Positions 6,188-14,122 are shown, numbered from the stretch's first letter. The stretch is DNA of 23,525 bases from Candidatus Nitrosopumilus sp. (GCA_013043295.1 JABDOO010000142.1:1-23525), one strand, 5' to 3'. Program-made: numbers and translations. The notes: generated by a model from the sequence alone, not told the origin.

Positions 6188-6838
6188 TTAGTCCCACTTT
6201 GACCAAGCGGCCATCCATCTGTATGTCCAAGTGTTCAGTTTACAACCTAAAGCTGCAAATGTACATGCCAATACTGCACCTGCACCTGCACCGAGAGCAA
6301 CTGGGCTGTTATAGAACTTACCTACTTGCGGTTCGATTGGTGTCATATATGGTGGCAATGTTGGTCTTGGATATTTGAATGCCGTTTCTAGTGGGTCTGC
6401 TACTGTTATCAGGTTTACCATGTTGAACAATGGTAATGACATTCCTACCAGTACGCCGCCAAACAGTATCAAGCTGTGCTTGTTCTTCTTTGTTGCCCAG
6501 TAAACTAAGTCCAACAGCATTGCTGATGGCAACCAAACTGGAGTTACAATGAAGTCATATGGATATCCGAGTGCAAACCATGCACCTTTTGCAATCCATG
6601 TGTATACTGTCATAATTAGAGCGTAGTACGTTGCTGTGCCTGGAACGCCTGTAAATGTTAGGTAATATGTAGCACCTACAATAAGCATCAACGTTTGCGA
6701 TATTGAGAATACCGTGAACGAAGTCCAAGCCCAGTCAGTGTAGAAGATGTAGTCTCCTGCATTAATTGTTAACAGTGTTGAGTTAACTGCAACTACTACT
6801 ATGAATAAGTAGTGTGTACATCGTCTTAACCAGACCAT
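6188..6838 (-). CDS. amoA: Ammonia monooxygenase subunit A
   Basis: Membrane subunit of the copper enzyme that oxidises ammonia to hydroxylamine. Seen: 216 residues, the usual archaeal AmoA length, beginning MVWLRRCTHYLFIVVVAVNS with several hydrophobic helices (about 6-25, 35-60, 67-92, 98-115, 122-142 and 180-200). It contains signatures of archaeal AmoA, including TDWAWTSFTVFS, GTATYYALIMTVYTW and the C-terminal NTWTYRWMAAWSKWD. ATG at 6838 lies about 26 bases below a strong TATA box at 6861-6868, so the mRNA is probably leaderless. It is the last of amoC, amoX and amoA in the same direction, but the 107-base gap with its own TATA box suggests separate as well as possible read-through transcription. 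Confidence 0.98.
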   Translation of the reverse strand: MVWLRRCTHYLFIVVVAVNSTLLTINAGDYIFYTDWAWTSFTVFSISQTLMLIVGATYYLTFTGVPGTATYYALIMTVYTWIAKGAWFALGYPYDFIVTPVWLPSAMLLDLVYWATKKNKHSLILFGGVLVGMSLPLFNMVNLITVADPLETAFKYPRPTLPPYMTPIEPQVGKFYNSPVALGAGAGAVLACTFAALGCKLNTWTYRWMAAWSKWD

Positions 6839-6859
6839 ATCAAGGTGAAGAAACGGTCA

Positions 6860-6869
6860 GTATATAAAA
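6860..6869 (-). promoter_or_regulatory. TATA box of amoA
   Basis: On the minus strand the box reads TTTTATATAC, centred about 26 bases above the amoA ATG, predicting a leaderless mRNA. Confidence 0.65.
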
Positions 6870-6945
6870 TTTTAGAGTGTGATGAAGATCGTTAAAACTA
6901 AACTAAAAAGGAAAATGAAAAAGAAGTGTCTGAAGGGGTTGCCTT

Positions 6946-7308
6946 CTAGTTACCAACGTATAGTGATATGAAGATAGTACCTGCTGTAACTGCGGCAATA
7001 CTGCCTGCTACGATACCATTACTATTTTTGTTGGAACCTTCTTCCATGACTTTAACACAGAAGATGTAACCTATTGCCTCAATGATTGTCAATACGATGA
7101 ATGCAAAGTGACCACTTGGAGTTGGATATGCCCATGGATAATAGAAGTATCCTGCTGCAGTACCACCAAAGGTTGCAAGCCATGCTGCCCAGAATGAAAT
7201 AGTTATCATACCAGTCATGTTTTCAACGCGTCTACCAATCATTCGTTCTACGTCAGCGCTAGATGATCCACCGCCACCGCCAGAACCGAATCCTTTAGGA
7301 AGAGTCAT
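6946..7308 (-). CDS. amoX: Ammonia monooxygenase subunit X
   Basis: Archaea-specific small membrane subunit of ammonia monooxygenase, encoded between amoA and amoC in Nitrosopumilus-type clusters. Seen: 120 residues; a Gly/Ser-rich N-terminus (FGSGGGGGSSSADVERMIGRR) predicted to face the cytosol, then three hydrophobic helices at about 32-54, 66-85 and 97-117, ending at SLYVGN. Location alone (amoA-X-amoC, same strand) supports the call, and the length matches. The protein was found in purified or enriched archaeal AMO complexes (published for Nitrososphaera), where it is thought to be structural; no metal ligand stands out in the sequence. ATG at 7308 lies about 30 bases below a CTTAAAAGG box at 7333-7342. 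Confidence 0.93.
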   Translation of the reverse strand: MTLPKGFGSGGGGGSSSADVERMIGRRVENMTGMITISFWAAWLATFGGTAAGYFYYPWAYPTPSGHFAFIVLTIIEAIGYIFCVKVMEEGSNKNSNGIVAGSIAAVTAGTIFISLYVGN

Positions 7309-7332
7309 TATGGAATTATTCTAATTCAGAAT

Positions 7333-7342
7333 CCTTTTAAGT
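7333..7342 (-). promoter_or_regulatory. TATA box of amoX
   Basis: Minus-strand ACTTAAAAGG, centred about 30 bases above the amoX ATG, so the predicted leader is only about 5 bases. Confidence 0.5.
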
Positions 7343-7382
7343 CTTTCTTAAACTGGGGGACCTAGTACGATCTACGGCTTTG

Positions 7383-7423
7383 AGAAAAATAATAAAAATA
7401 AAAAATGTGCTAATGCACTTTTT
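7383..7423 (-). terminator. Hairpin plus T-tract terminator after amoC
   Basis: Directly after the amoC stop the minus strand has the hairpin GTGC-ATTA-GCAC, flanked by A and T runs, followed by a long T-rich tract (ATTTTTTATTTTTATTATTTTT). It looks like a bacterial intrinsic terminator; in archaea the T-tract alone usually suffices. Confidence 0.6.
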
Positions 7424-7987
7424 CTAAGGAATTGCTCTGCTGTACAATTTGCCTTCTAAGGCCATCTTGTACATCTCTGCAACGTATGGGTTCTCTCCAG
7501 GAGTTTCTGCACCTAGTTCTACAAGTCGAGCATATACTCTGACTACGTATGCTAGTGCACCCATGAAAGCCACTACGACTCCCATGTTAAACATCCAGTG
7601 ATTTGGAACTGCAAAGATTTCTTCTACAAACCAGAAATGCCACATCTCATTGACACCAATTGTAAACATGGTTGCAAGGTAACCTAGAATGGTCATCTTC
7701 AATCCAGTGTTCATTGAATTATTTGGGCCTCTAAGAACTGGGATTTTTCTATCATAGATTGCTGCTGCTCCCCATCCAAGTGGTAATGTGATGAAGTGGG
7801 AATATAGCCACCAGTGAGCTGGTGTAAAAGCACTATCTCTGATAGAGGTTTGATGCAAAGAACCATCAACGAAGTTATCAACTTCGACTGATGCTGCAGT
7901 TGAACCCATAGCAATAACGATGAGCCAGATTTTCTTTAGTCTCTGGATCTCAACTTCTTTTGGGATTAATGCGGGCATCTGTGCCAT
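7424..7987 (-). CDS. amoC: Ammonia monooxygenase subunit C
   Basis: Membrane subunit of ammonia monooxygenase carrying probable copper sites. Seen: with the start at 7987 (MAQMPALIPKE) the protein has 187 residues, the usual archaeal AmoC length, and hydrophobic helices at about 20-36, 57-78, 97-117 and 130-153. D41, H45 and H58 have the same spacing (4 and 13) as the CuC ligands of particulate methane monooxygenase PmoC, and N113, H117, H130 resemble its CuD ligands (spacing 4 and 13, versus 4 and 14). An in-frame ATG at 7999 would add four residues, but the TATA box at 8010-8018 puts transcription start near 7988, favouring 7987 and a leaderless message. It is the first gene of the minus-strand amo group, divergent from amoB. 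Confidence 0.97.
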   Translation of the reverse strand: MAQMPALIPKEVEIQRLKKIWLIVIAMGSTAASVEVDNFVDGSLHQTSIRDSAFTPAHWWLYSHFITLPLGWGAAAIYDRKIPVLRGPNNSMNTGLKMTILGYLATMFTIGVNEMWHFWFVEEIFAVPNHWMFNMGVVVAFMGALAYVVRVYARLVELGAETPGENPYVAEMYKMALEGKLYSRAIP

Positions 7988-8009
7988 GTATACCATCATG
8001 TGAATTCTG

Positions 8010-8018
8010 AATATAAAG
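8010..8018 (-). promoter_or_regulatory. TATA box of amoC
   Basis: Minus-strand CTTTATATT, centred 26-27 bases above the ATG at 7987. This spacing is the main argument for that start rather than 7999. Confidence 0.6.
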
Positions 8019-8196
8019 TAAGAGTTTCAAATGGTCGAAATTATCTTCAATTTATTATAATAATTTAAAAATAATATGAAAAAATTACATACTATTATGA
8101 TTAGAATTATGGTAATTTGAAGATTATTTTATTCATTTCAATGTTATACATCAATGATTAACATAATGAATAGTGTCGATCCTCGTTGTGAAGGTA

Positions 8197-8206
8197 AAAC
8201 ATATAA
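8197..8206 (+). promoter_or_regulatory. Probable TATA box of amoB
   Basis: AAACATATAA, centred near 8202. It predicts a start of transcription near 8228 and a leader of about 12 bases before the ATG at 8241. Confidence 0.45.
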
Positions 8207-8240
8207 CGACGTGTTTCAATTCCAAACTTTAGGGATAACT

Positions 8241-8810
<570 letters not shown>

Positions 8811-8818
8811 ACCACCCA

Positions 8819-8834
8819 CTTTTCCTTTTCATTT
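8819..8834 (+). terminator. Pyrimidine-rich terminator after amoB
   Basis: CTTTTCCTTTTCATTT begins 9 bases after the amoB stop codon and closely matches the tract after amoA on the other strand. Confidence 0.5.
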
Positions 8835-8905
8835 ATTAGATTCTTCTTACGTTTAGCGTATACCAAAAAACTAAGTTTTATCATCTAGAAAAAAATAAGA
8901 GAAAT

Positions 8906-9220
8906 ATGCTAAGTTTCAAGATTACAAAATTAGATATTTTTCAAAGTTATTTTTTTGGAGAGGTAGAATTTCGTTCAGACAAATACAAAGTAAACATTCA
9001 GAACCAAAGACGAGGAAAAGTTCTAAAATTACCTTTTGAGATAAAACCAAAAACAGAAAAAATTATTGTCCGAGTTTTAGGAAATGATGATTTGTTTATT
9101 GAAGATTATCTTCCATACAAAGGAGAATCAGAATGGCTTGAAATTGACTCTGATGAAATTACCTATTTTCTAGCAGATCATCAAGACCAATGTGACACTA
9201 TAGAAATAATGTATGAGTAA
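8906..9220 (+). CDS. Small soluble protein of unknown function
   Basis: Not recognised. Seen: 104 residues, no signal peptide, no membrane segment, no cysteine cluster (one Cys near the C-terminus). The charge is mixed and the sequence alternates polar and hydrophobic residues (FKITKLDIFQSYFFGEVEF, then KIIVRVLGNDDLFIED), suggesting a small beta-rich cytosolic fold. ATG at 8906 lies about 27 bases below GTTTTATC at 8875-8882, so a leaderless transcript separate from amoB is likely. It is followed after 38 bases by a membrane protein gene on the same strand, and the pair may form a two-gene unit inside the amo region. Whether it has anything to do with ammonia oxidation cannot be told from the sequence. 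Confidence 0.65.
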   Translation: MLSFKITKLDIFQSYFFGEVEFRSDKYKVNIQNQRRGKVLKLPFEIKPKTEKIIVRVLGNDDLFIEDYLPYKGESEWLEIDSDEITYFLADHQDQCDTIEIMYE

Positions 9221-9258
9221 GAGAAAGGACTTTAAGGAATCTGGTCAAAGGCATCACG

Positions 9259-9798
9259 ATGAAATATCCTGGAATGGGCGATCCATACAAAAGGAAAAAA
9301 ACCATCAGATTTCTGGCAATTACAGCAGTTATTGCAATATCAGTAGGAGTAACCAGTAGTATTCTCCAAGGTCAATTTAGTCAAAATGATCCTCTCAAAG
9401 TCTGCATTAATGATAGAGATACACCTTACAAAATGAAGGTCACTTTGGAATTAATTATTGATGGTCTTCAAACAGAAATTCCTGCCAATATCAATGCGGG
9501 ATTAAATCAAGATGAATGTAAGAGAACTATGTACACATTATCTGATGATGGAACAATCTATGTTGAATGGGAGGAAGAATATGATTGGCAAATTGGACAT
9601 TTTTTGTGGATGTGGGATTTTCCTCTAAGAGATATGGATCAGGATAAATCAACATTCTATGTAAACGATAAAGAATCCTCACAATTCATCAATACTCCAT
9701 TACAGGATGGATATCACTACAAGGGAGTATTCACCACAAAGGACTATGATTCATCAAAGGATTCAGACTTCCTTCCAGAACTAGAACCAGAAAGCTAG
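9259..9798 (+). CDS. Membrane-anchored extracytoplasmic protein, His-poor relative of an HIHPHL-type family
   Basis: Function unknown. Seen: 179 residues; basic KRKK at 11-14, one membrane helix at about 16-36, then an outer domain with two cysteines (C49, C87) that could form a disulfide, and an acidic C-terminus. The outer domain runs in the same order as a family of secreted proteins of ammonia-oxidising archaea and other prokaryotes that I recall by the blocks HIHPHL, IPANIG, IHTHD, IHVE and LGDFFxIWG. The equivalents here are KMKVTLELIIDG, EIPANIN, MYTLSDDG, IYVE and IGHFLWMW. The histidines of the usual pattern are nearly all replaced. Family membership is from memory and would need a profile search. 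It follows the 104-residue gene by 38 bases. Confidence 0.62.
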   Translation: MKYPGMGDPYKRKKTIRFLAITAVIAISVGVTSSILQGQFSQNDPLKVCINDRDTPYKMKVTLELIIDGLQTEIPANINAGLNQDECKRTMYTLSDDGTIYVEWEEEYDWQIGHFLWMWDFPLRDMDQDKSTFYVNDKESSQFINTPLQDGYHYKGVFTTKDYDSSKDSDFLPELEPES

Positions 9799-9882
9799 TT
9801 CTTGCAGACTTTGTAAATAATTAGAATTTTCTAAAGTTTGATTTTAAAAATTGTATAGTTTTCACTGTAAGATATTAAAAAT

Positions 9883-9907
9883 AATGAAAAGATGAAAGTT
9901 GGTAATT
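9883..9907 (-). terminator. T-rich terminator after the 89-residue membrane protein gene
   Basis: The minus strand past the stop codon reads CAACTTTCATCTTTTCATTATTTTT, with the CTTTTCATT element also found after amoA and amoB. Confidence 0.4.
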
Positions 9908-10177
9908 TTACCAGTATTTACCGTTGTCTGGAATAAGACCGATACCTTCTCTTTCAAAGTGTCTGTCTAATTCATCAACCCATCTCTCACGGTTGTCTTT
10001 GTAAGCCCAGCCGTGTACACGCAACCAAAATGAGATAATTCCTAGAAGGAATATTGTGAACATGATGGTTCCGAAGATGTAAATCATTACATCGTAAAAT
10101 AATGGATCATAGTTTGGTCCTAGTTGTCCTGTGATTGAAGACAGGATGCTTAGGAAAGTACCTACGATAGGAATCAT
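9908..10177 (-). CDS. Small membrane protein, candidate AMO accessory subunit (AmoY or AmoZ)
   Basis: Seen: 89 residues. A short hydrophobic N-terminus (MIPIVGTFLSILSSI), one strong membrane helix at about 28-52 (DVMIYIFGTIMFTIFLLG), then a charged cytosolic tail rich in W, R, D and E and ending NGKYW. No enzyme motif. Known: extra small membrane subunits AmoX, AmoY and AmoZ have been reported in archaeal AMO complexes (Nitrososphaera viennensis) and are conserved in ammonia-oxidising archaea. Inferred: this gene and the next upstream one, both short, membrane-bound and within 2 kb of amoB, are the natural candidates; which is Y and which is Z I cannot tell. ATG at 10177 is 27 bases below a GATATATAC box (10199-10208), so a strong leaderless promoter is likely, as for the amo genes. 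Confidence 0.72.
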   Translation of the reverse strand: MIPIVGTFLSILSSITGQLGPNYDPLFYDVMIYIFGTIMFTIFLLGIISFWLRVHGWAYKDNRERWVDELDRHFEREGIGLIPDNGKYW

Positions 10178-10198
10178 AATAATTTGGCTCTATTTGTG

Positions 10199-10208
10199 CG
10201 ATATATAC
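10199..10208 (-). promoter_or_regulatory. TATA box of the 89-residue membrane protein gene
   Basis: Strong AT box, minus-strand TATATATCGC-like, centred about 27 bases above the ATG at 10177. Confidence 0.55.
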
Positions 10209-10317
10209 ATTTCTTTTATTATCAGAGAGGCCGAGATCAGTATTCAAGAATATCAAAAAACATGTTCCTAGTTTCCACTAGGAGTAGAAAATAAAATAAG
10301 AGAAAAATGAGGTTTGT

Positions 10318-10647
10318 TTATCCTCTTCCCATTGCTGCGTATTTACCAGAACGTCCTCTAATGAAGAAGGCTCCTGCAATACCACCAAACACTGCACCTG
10401 CAATAACTGCTGCACCAACTACACCACTGGCATCAAGATATGGAGTTCCTGAACCAGAAGATGGGTTTGCTTCAGCTGCTGCGATTCTTCTTGTTTGAAT
10501 CTCAAGTGCTTCTTCTAATGTGTATGATCCGGTTTGACCTTCACTACCAACATTACCCATGTACTGTGCAAATGCTGGTGAACTTGCAGACATTCCGATA
10601 GTGAAGACAGCGATTAAGGATGCTGTTAATAGTATTTTTGTATTCAT
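10318..10647 (-). CDS. Small exported membrane protein, candidate AMO accessory subunit (AmoY or AmoZ)
   Basis: Seen: 109 residues. A signal peptide (MNTKILLTASLIAVFTIG, cleavage expected after ASSPAFA, residue 27), a polar outer segment at about 28-70 with a helical EEALEIQTRRIAAAEAN stretch, one Ala/Gly-rich membrane helix (about 73-96, VVGAAVIAGAVFGGIAGAFF), and a basic RGRSGKYAAMGRG tail that should lie in the cytosol. No catalytic motif. Position next to the 89-residue gene and near amoB, the small membrane-bound form and the highly expressed-looking codon choice make it the second candidate for AmoY/AmoZ. Alternative: an unrelated envelope protein. ATG at 10647 is preceded by AGGTAA (weak Shine-Dalgarno) and, about 38 bases up, a TTAAATA box at 10681-10687. 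Confidence 0.72.
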   Translation of the reverse strand: MNTKILLTASLIAVFTIGMSASSPAFAQYMGNVGSEGQTGSYTLEEALEIQTRRIAAAEANPSSGSGTPYLDASGVVGAAVIAGAVFGGIAGAFFIRGRSGKYAAMGRG

Positions 10648-10680
10648 ACTGTTTACCTGTTCGTTTTGGTGGACGAGACT

Positions 10681-10688
10681 TATTTAAC
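10681..10688 (-). promoter_or_regulatory. TATA box of the 109-residue membrane protein gene
   Basis: Minus-strand GTTAAATA, about 38 bases above the ATG. The expected leader of about 13 bases contains AGGTAA, so unlike its neighbours this mRNA may use a weak Shine-Dalgarno site. Confidence 0.45.
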
Positions 10689-10771
10689 TTTTATTCTGAA
10701 CCCCAAATTCAGGTCCAATGTACGAGATCAGTATAAGTAACGTTTAATTCTGCTCTATAGTGAGCCAAATT

Positions 10772-11221
10772 ATGGGACGAATGCATACACACAGACATGG
10801 AAAATCACATTCAATTAGACCTGCTACACTTCGTGCACCTTCATGGATTACACAAAGTCCCGCAGAAGTTGAAGAATTAGTAATTAAATATACTAAAGAT
10901 GGTTTGACTCCAAGTCAAATCGGAATTAAATTAAGAGATCAACATTCAATTCCTCTAATAAAACCAATTACCAAAAAAAGCATGGGTCAGATTTTGGAAG
11001 AGAATGATTTGAAAGCAGAAATGCCAGAGGATCTTGAAAACATTGTAAGAAAGGCTGTAGGACTTCAAAAACATCTTAAAGCAAACAAAGGAGACAATAG
11101 AAATGTCAGATCTTTGGAATTAATTGAAGCCAAAGTTCACAGACTTTCTGTATACTACAAAAGAATCGGAAGAATCTCTAAAACCTGGAAGTATAAATCC
11201 GTGGTTGCTCAATTAGAGTAA
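10772..11221 (+). CDS. rpsO: 30S ribosomal protein S15 (uS15, archaeal)
   Basis: Binds the central domain of 16S rRNA early in small-subunit assembly. Seen: 149 residues starting MGRMHTHRHGKSHS, the classic archaeal/eukaryal S15 N-terminus, followed by the S13/S15 N-terminal extension (APSWI, LTPSQIGIKLRDQHSIP) and the S15 helical domain ending KSVVAQLE, with the conserved LELIEAKVHRL near residue 120. A GTG at 10760 would add four residues (VSQI). The TATA-like GTATAAGTAA at 10731-10740 predicts transcription start near 10759, which would suit either a leaderless GTG or a 12-base leader to the ATG; conservation favours the ATG. The stop codon overlaps the next start by one base (TAATG), so it is co-transcribed with the DHH nuclease gene. 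Confidence 0.95.
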   Translation: MGRMHTHRHGKSHSIRPATLRAPSWITQSPAEVEELVIKYTKDGLTPSQIGIKLRDQHSIPLIKPITKKSMGQILEENDLKAEMPEDLENIVRKAVGLQKHLKANKGDNRNVRSLELIEAKVHRLSVYYKRIGRISKTWKYKSVVAQLE

Positions 11222-12642
11222 TGACAAAATCGCTTGATGAATCACTGTCATTTTTCAAAGATAAAATTTTAGATTGTATAAAATCAAAAAAATCAATTTC
11301 TGTAACAACCCATATTGATTGTGACGGACTAACATCTGGAAGTATAATCACTAAAGCTCTAATCAGAGAGGGTGCCAATTGCACATTAAGGACATCAAAA
11401 GAATTTAGTAAAAATGTTTTAGATTCATTCAAAACAGATTCAAGAGATTTTCATATTGTAACGGATTTAGGAGGAGGTTTTGCTAATGAGTTGGATAAGA
11501 CACTAGGAGATAACTGGATTGTTTTAGATCATCATCAAATTCCTGATACAGAGATAGATAATCAAAATGTCATTAATTCATGGAAATATGGAATCGATGG
11601 AGGTAAGGAAATATGTGCTGGAGGAATGGCATATCTTGCATCTGCAGCCTTGGATGAAAGAAACTCAGATTTATCATCAATTGCAGTTGTTTCAGCATTA
11701 GGAGATAGACAAGATCAAGGAGATAGAAAATCATTTACTGGCAAAAATTTTGAAATTGCCAATATTGCAAGGGAACAGGGGCTAGTAGAAATTGATTTAG
11801 ATTTATTATTAGTTGGAAGAGAAACGCGACCACTAGCAGATGCACTAGCATTTACATCACAACCATTTATCGAAGGCTTAACTTGGAACAGAGATACATG
11901 TTATTCTATTTTAAATTCATCTGGAATTAGTCTCAAAGAAGAAGGAAGATGGAGAGTTCCTGCTGAACTAAATGAAGAAGAGAAAAGGCAAGTTATAGAA
12001 TCCATAACAAAATTTGCTTCTGGAAAAAATGCTACTGAAATCATGTCTGAGTTGATTGGATATACCTATACATTTCCAAGGGAAGATAACAGGAGTTTCT
12101 TAAGAGATGGAAGGGAGTTTTCAACAATGCTAAATTCTTGTGGAAGAATCAATCGATCTGGAGTTGGAATGGCTGTATGTATGGGAGATAGAAATAAAAT
12201 TCTCAGAGAAGCTGAAACCATTCTAACAGATTATAGAAAAATGATTAGAGAATATATGAATATTTTATCAAATGAGAGATGGAGAATTTCAGAAAGTGAG
12301 ACTTGTATAATGGTAAATGGTGAAGACATTGTTCCAGAAACAATGACGGGAACCATCTCATCACTGATTGCAGGTTCTCCAAAAAATGCCGGAAAAATTG
12401 TGATTCTAAGAACTAAGGCAGAAGAGAACACGATCAAGTTCTCATCTAGAAAGTCATTTGGATGTACATCGGATATTAATCTCAGTGAAATAATGAGAAC
12501 AGGTGCTGCAAAATTTGATGGAATTGGTGGAGGTCATAATGCTGCAGCAGGAGCAAAAATAACTAAAGACAAATTGGATGAGTTTCTCAAGTATTTAGAA
12601 GTAAATGTCGTTAACGTGCCAAGTTCAGGTAACTCTCAATAA
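11221..12642 (+). CDS. DHH-family RecJ-like nuclease (archaeal GAN type)
   Basis: Probable single-strand-specific exonuclease of the archaeal RecJ/GAN/Cdc45 group, which associates with GINS at the replication fork and acts in repair. Seen: 473 residues with the DHH phosphoesterase motifs: HIDCDG at 31-36 (motif I), TDLGGG at 81-86, DHH at 103-105 and a GDRQD motif near 160. The C-terminal DHHA1 domain has GGGHNAAAG near 436-444. Metal-binding aspartates and histidines of the nuclease are all present, so it should be active and is not a Cdc45-like inactive form. The pairing with rpsO is conserved in many archaea, which supports the GAN assignment. Start ATG overlaps the S15 stop by one base; the 3' end overlaps the next gene by 38 bases. 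Confidence 0.88.
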   Translation: MTKSLDESLSFFKDKILDCIKSKKSISVTTHIDCDGLTSGSIITKALIREGANCTLRTSKEFSKNVLDSFKTDSRDFHIVTDLGGGFANELDKTLGDNWIVLDHHQIPDTEIDNQNVINSWKYGIDGGKEICAGGMAYLASAALDERNSDLSSIAVVSALGDRQDQGDRKSFTGKNFEIANIAREQGLVEIDLDLLLVGRETRPLADALAFTSQPFIEGLTWNRDTCYSILNSSGISLKEEGRWRVPAELNEEEKRQVIESITKFASGKNATEIMSELIGYTYTFPREDNRSFLRDGREFSTMLNSCGRINRSGVGMAVCMGDRNKILREAETILTDYRKMIREYMNILSNERWRISESETCIMVNGEDIVPETMTGTISSLIAGSPKNAGKIVILRTKAEENTIKFSSRKSFGCTSDINLSEIMRTGAAKFDGIGGGHNAAAGAKITKDKLDEFLKYLEVNVVNVPSSGNSQ

Positions 12643-12847
12643 CATATCTAAAGAAAAGGCTGAAACAGTAAAAAAAGCCTTAGAGCCAGACAATGTCAAT
12701 TTTCCAGAAGGATTGAGTCTTTATGTTGAAAATATTGATAACAAACTAGTTTTTAATTTTGAAAGTAAAAAGAACATGAAACATCTAGTAGGGACAGTGG
12801 ATGAAGTTATGGAACATATTCAGGTGGCTTTGAAGGTGATTGAATAA
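12605..12847 (+). CDS. Pcc1-like KEOPS complex subunit
   Basis: Likely Pcc1, the dimerising, tRNA-binding subunit of KEOPS, which works with Kae1, Bud32 and Cgi121 to make the t6A base at position 37 of ANN-decoding tRNAs. Seen: 80 residues, the usual Pcc1 length (about 75-90), with the pattern of an N-terminal strand, a helix KEKAETVKKALEPDN (16-30), two strands (SLYVENIDNKLVFNFES) and a C-terminal helix with VGTVDEVMEHIQVALKVIE. No signal or membrane segment. The ATG at 12605 lies inside the nuclease gene, a 38-base overlap in another frame, and the stop overlaps serS by one base (TAATG), so translation of the three genes is probably coupled. Recognition rests on length, pattern and the conserved archaeal neighbourhood. 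Confidence 0.78.
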   Translation: MSLTCQVQVTLNNISKEKAETVKKALEPDNVNFPEGLSLYVENIDNKLVFNFESKKNMKHLVGTVDEVMEHIQVALKVIE

Positions 12848-14112
12848 TGCTAGATCCAAAATTAGTCAAAGAGAAATCACAGATTATCAGAGACATGCTC
12901 AAAGCAAGAAATGTAGATTTTGATTTAGACAATCTAATTGAGGCTGATAAAAAAAGACGTGAATTAATTATTAAAACTGATGAATTACGAAAAAAGAAAA
13001 ACGAGACAGGTATACAAATTTCAAAAATGAAAAAAGCTGGAGAAGATACAACTCAGATTCTAAATAAAATGGCAGAAATTTCAGAAGAGCAATCAAAATT
13101 AGAATCAGAGCAGACAGATATTGAAAATAATTACTCAAGATTGGCATTAACAATTCCTAACCTCATTCATGAATCAGTTCCCATTGGTACAGATGAAGCA
13201 GCAAATAAAGAAATCAAAAAGTGGGGGGAAATCCCAGAATTTGATTTTAAAATAAATGATCACATCGATATTTCTGAAAATTTAGATTTAGTAGACTTGG
13301 AAAGAGCAGCAAAGGTGGCAGGTGCTAGATTCTATTATTTGAAAAATGATTTGGTAAGATTGAATCAGTCATTGATACATTACGGATTGGATTTTTTAGC
13401 AAAAAAAGAATATTCTCTAGTCCAACCACCATACATGATTAATAGAGATTCAATGGAGGGAGCAGTAATAGCAGATGATTTTGAAGATGTTATTTACAAA
13501 GTCGAAGATGAAGATCTCTACATGATTGGAACTTCTGAGCATGCTATGGCAGCAATGAGATCTAAAGAGATTCTAGAAGGCAAGGATTTACCTTTGAGAT
13601 ATGCAGGAATTAGTCCATGTTTTAGAAAAGAAGCAGGGGCTCATGGGAGAGATCAAAAAGGGATTTTTAGAGTTCATCAATTTGACAAGATTGAGCAATT
13701 TGTATTCTCAAGACCAGAAGATTCTTGGAAAGAGCATGAAAAAATGTTGGCAGTGGCAGAGGAATTTTATCAGAATTTAGAAATTCCACATAGAGTGATA
13801 TTGTTATCATCAGGTGACATGGGAAAAGTTTCAGCAAAAACATATGATATTGAGGCATGGATGGCTGGACAAAATGCGTATAGAGAAATTGTTTCATGTT
13901 CAAATTGTTTAGACTATCAAGCAAGGCGATTAAAGATTAGATTTAGAGATAAAACAAATGAAGATACTCAGTATGTTCACACGCTAAATAGTACTCTGAT
14001 AGCCACTAGCAGAATTTTAGTTTCGATTATGGAGAATTTCCAAACTAAAGATGGACACATCAAAATCCCATCTGTTTTACAGAGTTACATGGGAAATCAG
14101 AAAGAGATCTAG
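12847..14112 (+). CDS. serS: Seryl-tRNA synthetase (common type)
   Basis: Charges tRNA-Ser with serine in the cytosol. Seen: 421 residues, the standard length. The N-terminal 110 residues form the long antiparallel coiled coil that grips the tRNA variable arm (KKRRELIIKTDELRKKKNE onward). The class II catalytic core follows, with motif 2 around 256-275 (PCFRKEAGAHGRD then KGIFRVHQF) and motif 3 near 361-367 (LKIRFRD). The HQFDKIEQF sequence and the GTSEHAMAAM serine-binding region (TxE) are as in the ordinary bacterial/eukaryal type, not the rare methanogen type. ATG overlaps the Pcc1 stop by one base. The C-terminus ends shortly after the motif 3 helix, as usual. Confidence 0.96.
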   Translation: MLDPKLVKEKSQIIRDMLKARNVDFDLDNLIEADKKRRELIIKTDELRKKKNETGIQISKMKKAGEDTTQILNKMAEISEEQSKLESEQTDIENNYSRLALTIPNLIHESVPIGTDEAANKEIKKWGEIPEFDFKINDHIDISENLDLVDLERAAKVAGARFYYLKNDLVRLNQSLIHYGLDFLAKKEYSLVQPPYMINRDSMEGAVIADDFEDVIYKVEDEDLYMIGTSEHAMAAMRSKEILEGKDLPLRYAGISPCFRKEAGAHGRDQKGIFRVHQFDKIEQFVFSRPEDSWKEHEKMLAVAEEFYQNLEIPHRVILLSSGDMGKVSAKTYDIEAWMAGQNAYREIVSCSNCLDYQARRLKIRFRDKTNEDTQYVHTLNSTLIATSRILVSIMENFQTKDGHIKIPSVLQSYMGNQKEI

Positions 14113-14122
14113 TGACATACCC

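Noticed and set aside
8041..8130. Imperfect inverted repeat TTATCTTCAATTT ... AATTTGAAGATTAT between amoC and amoB
   Set aside because: Mismatched, AT-rich and 70 bases apart; such pairs arise by chance here. Too weak to call an operator.
8154..8240. 29-codon upstream extension of amoB
   Set aside because: It would precede the signal peptide, and the likely TATA boxes lie inside it or after its ATG.
10307..10498. 63-codon plus-strand frame opposite the 109-residue membrane gene
   Set aside because: Pro/Ala-rich translation typical of an antisense shadow; the minus-strand product has a signal peptide and membrane span.
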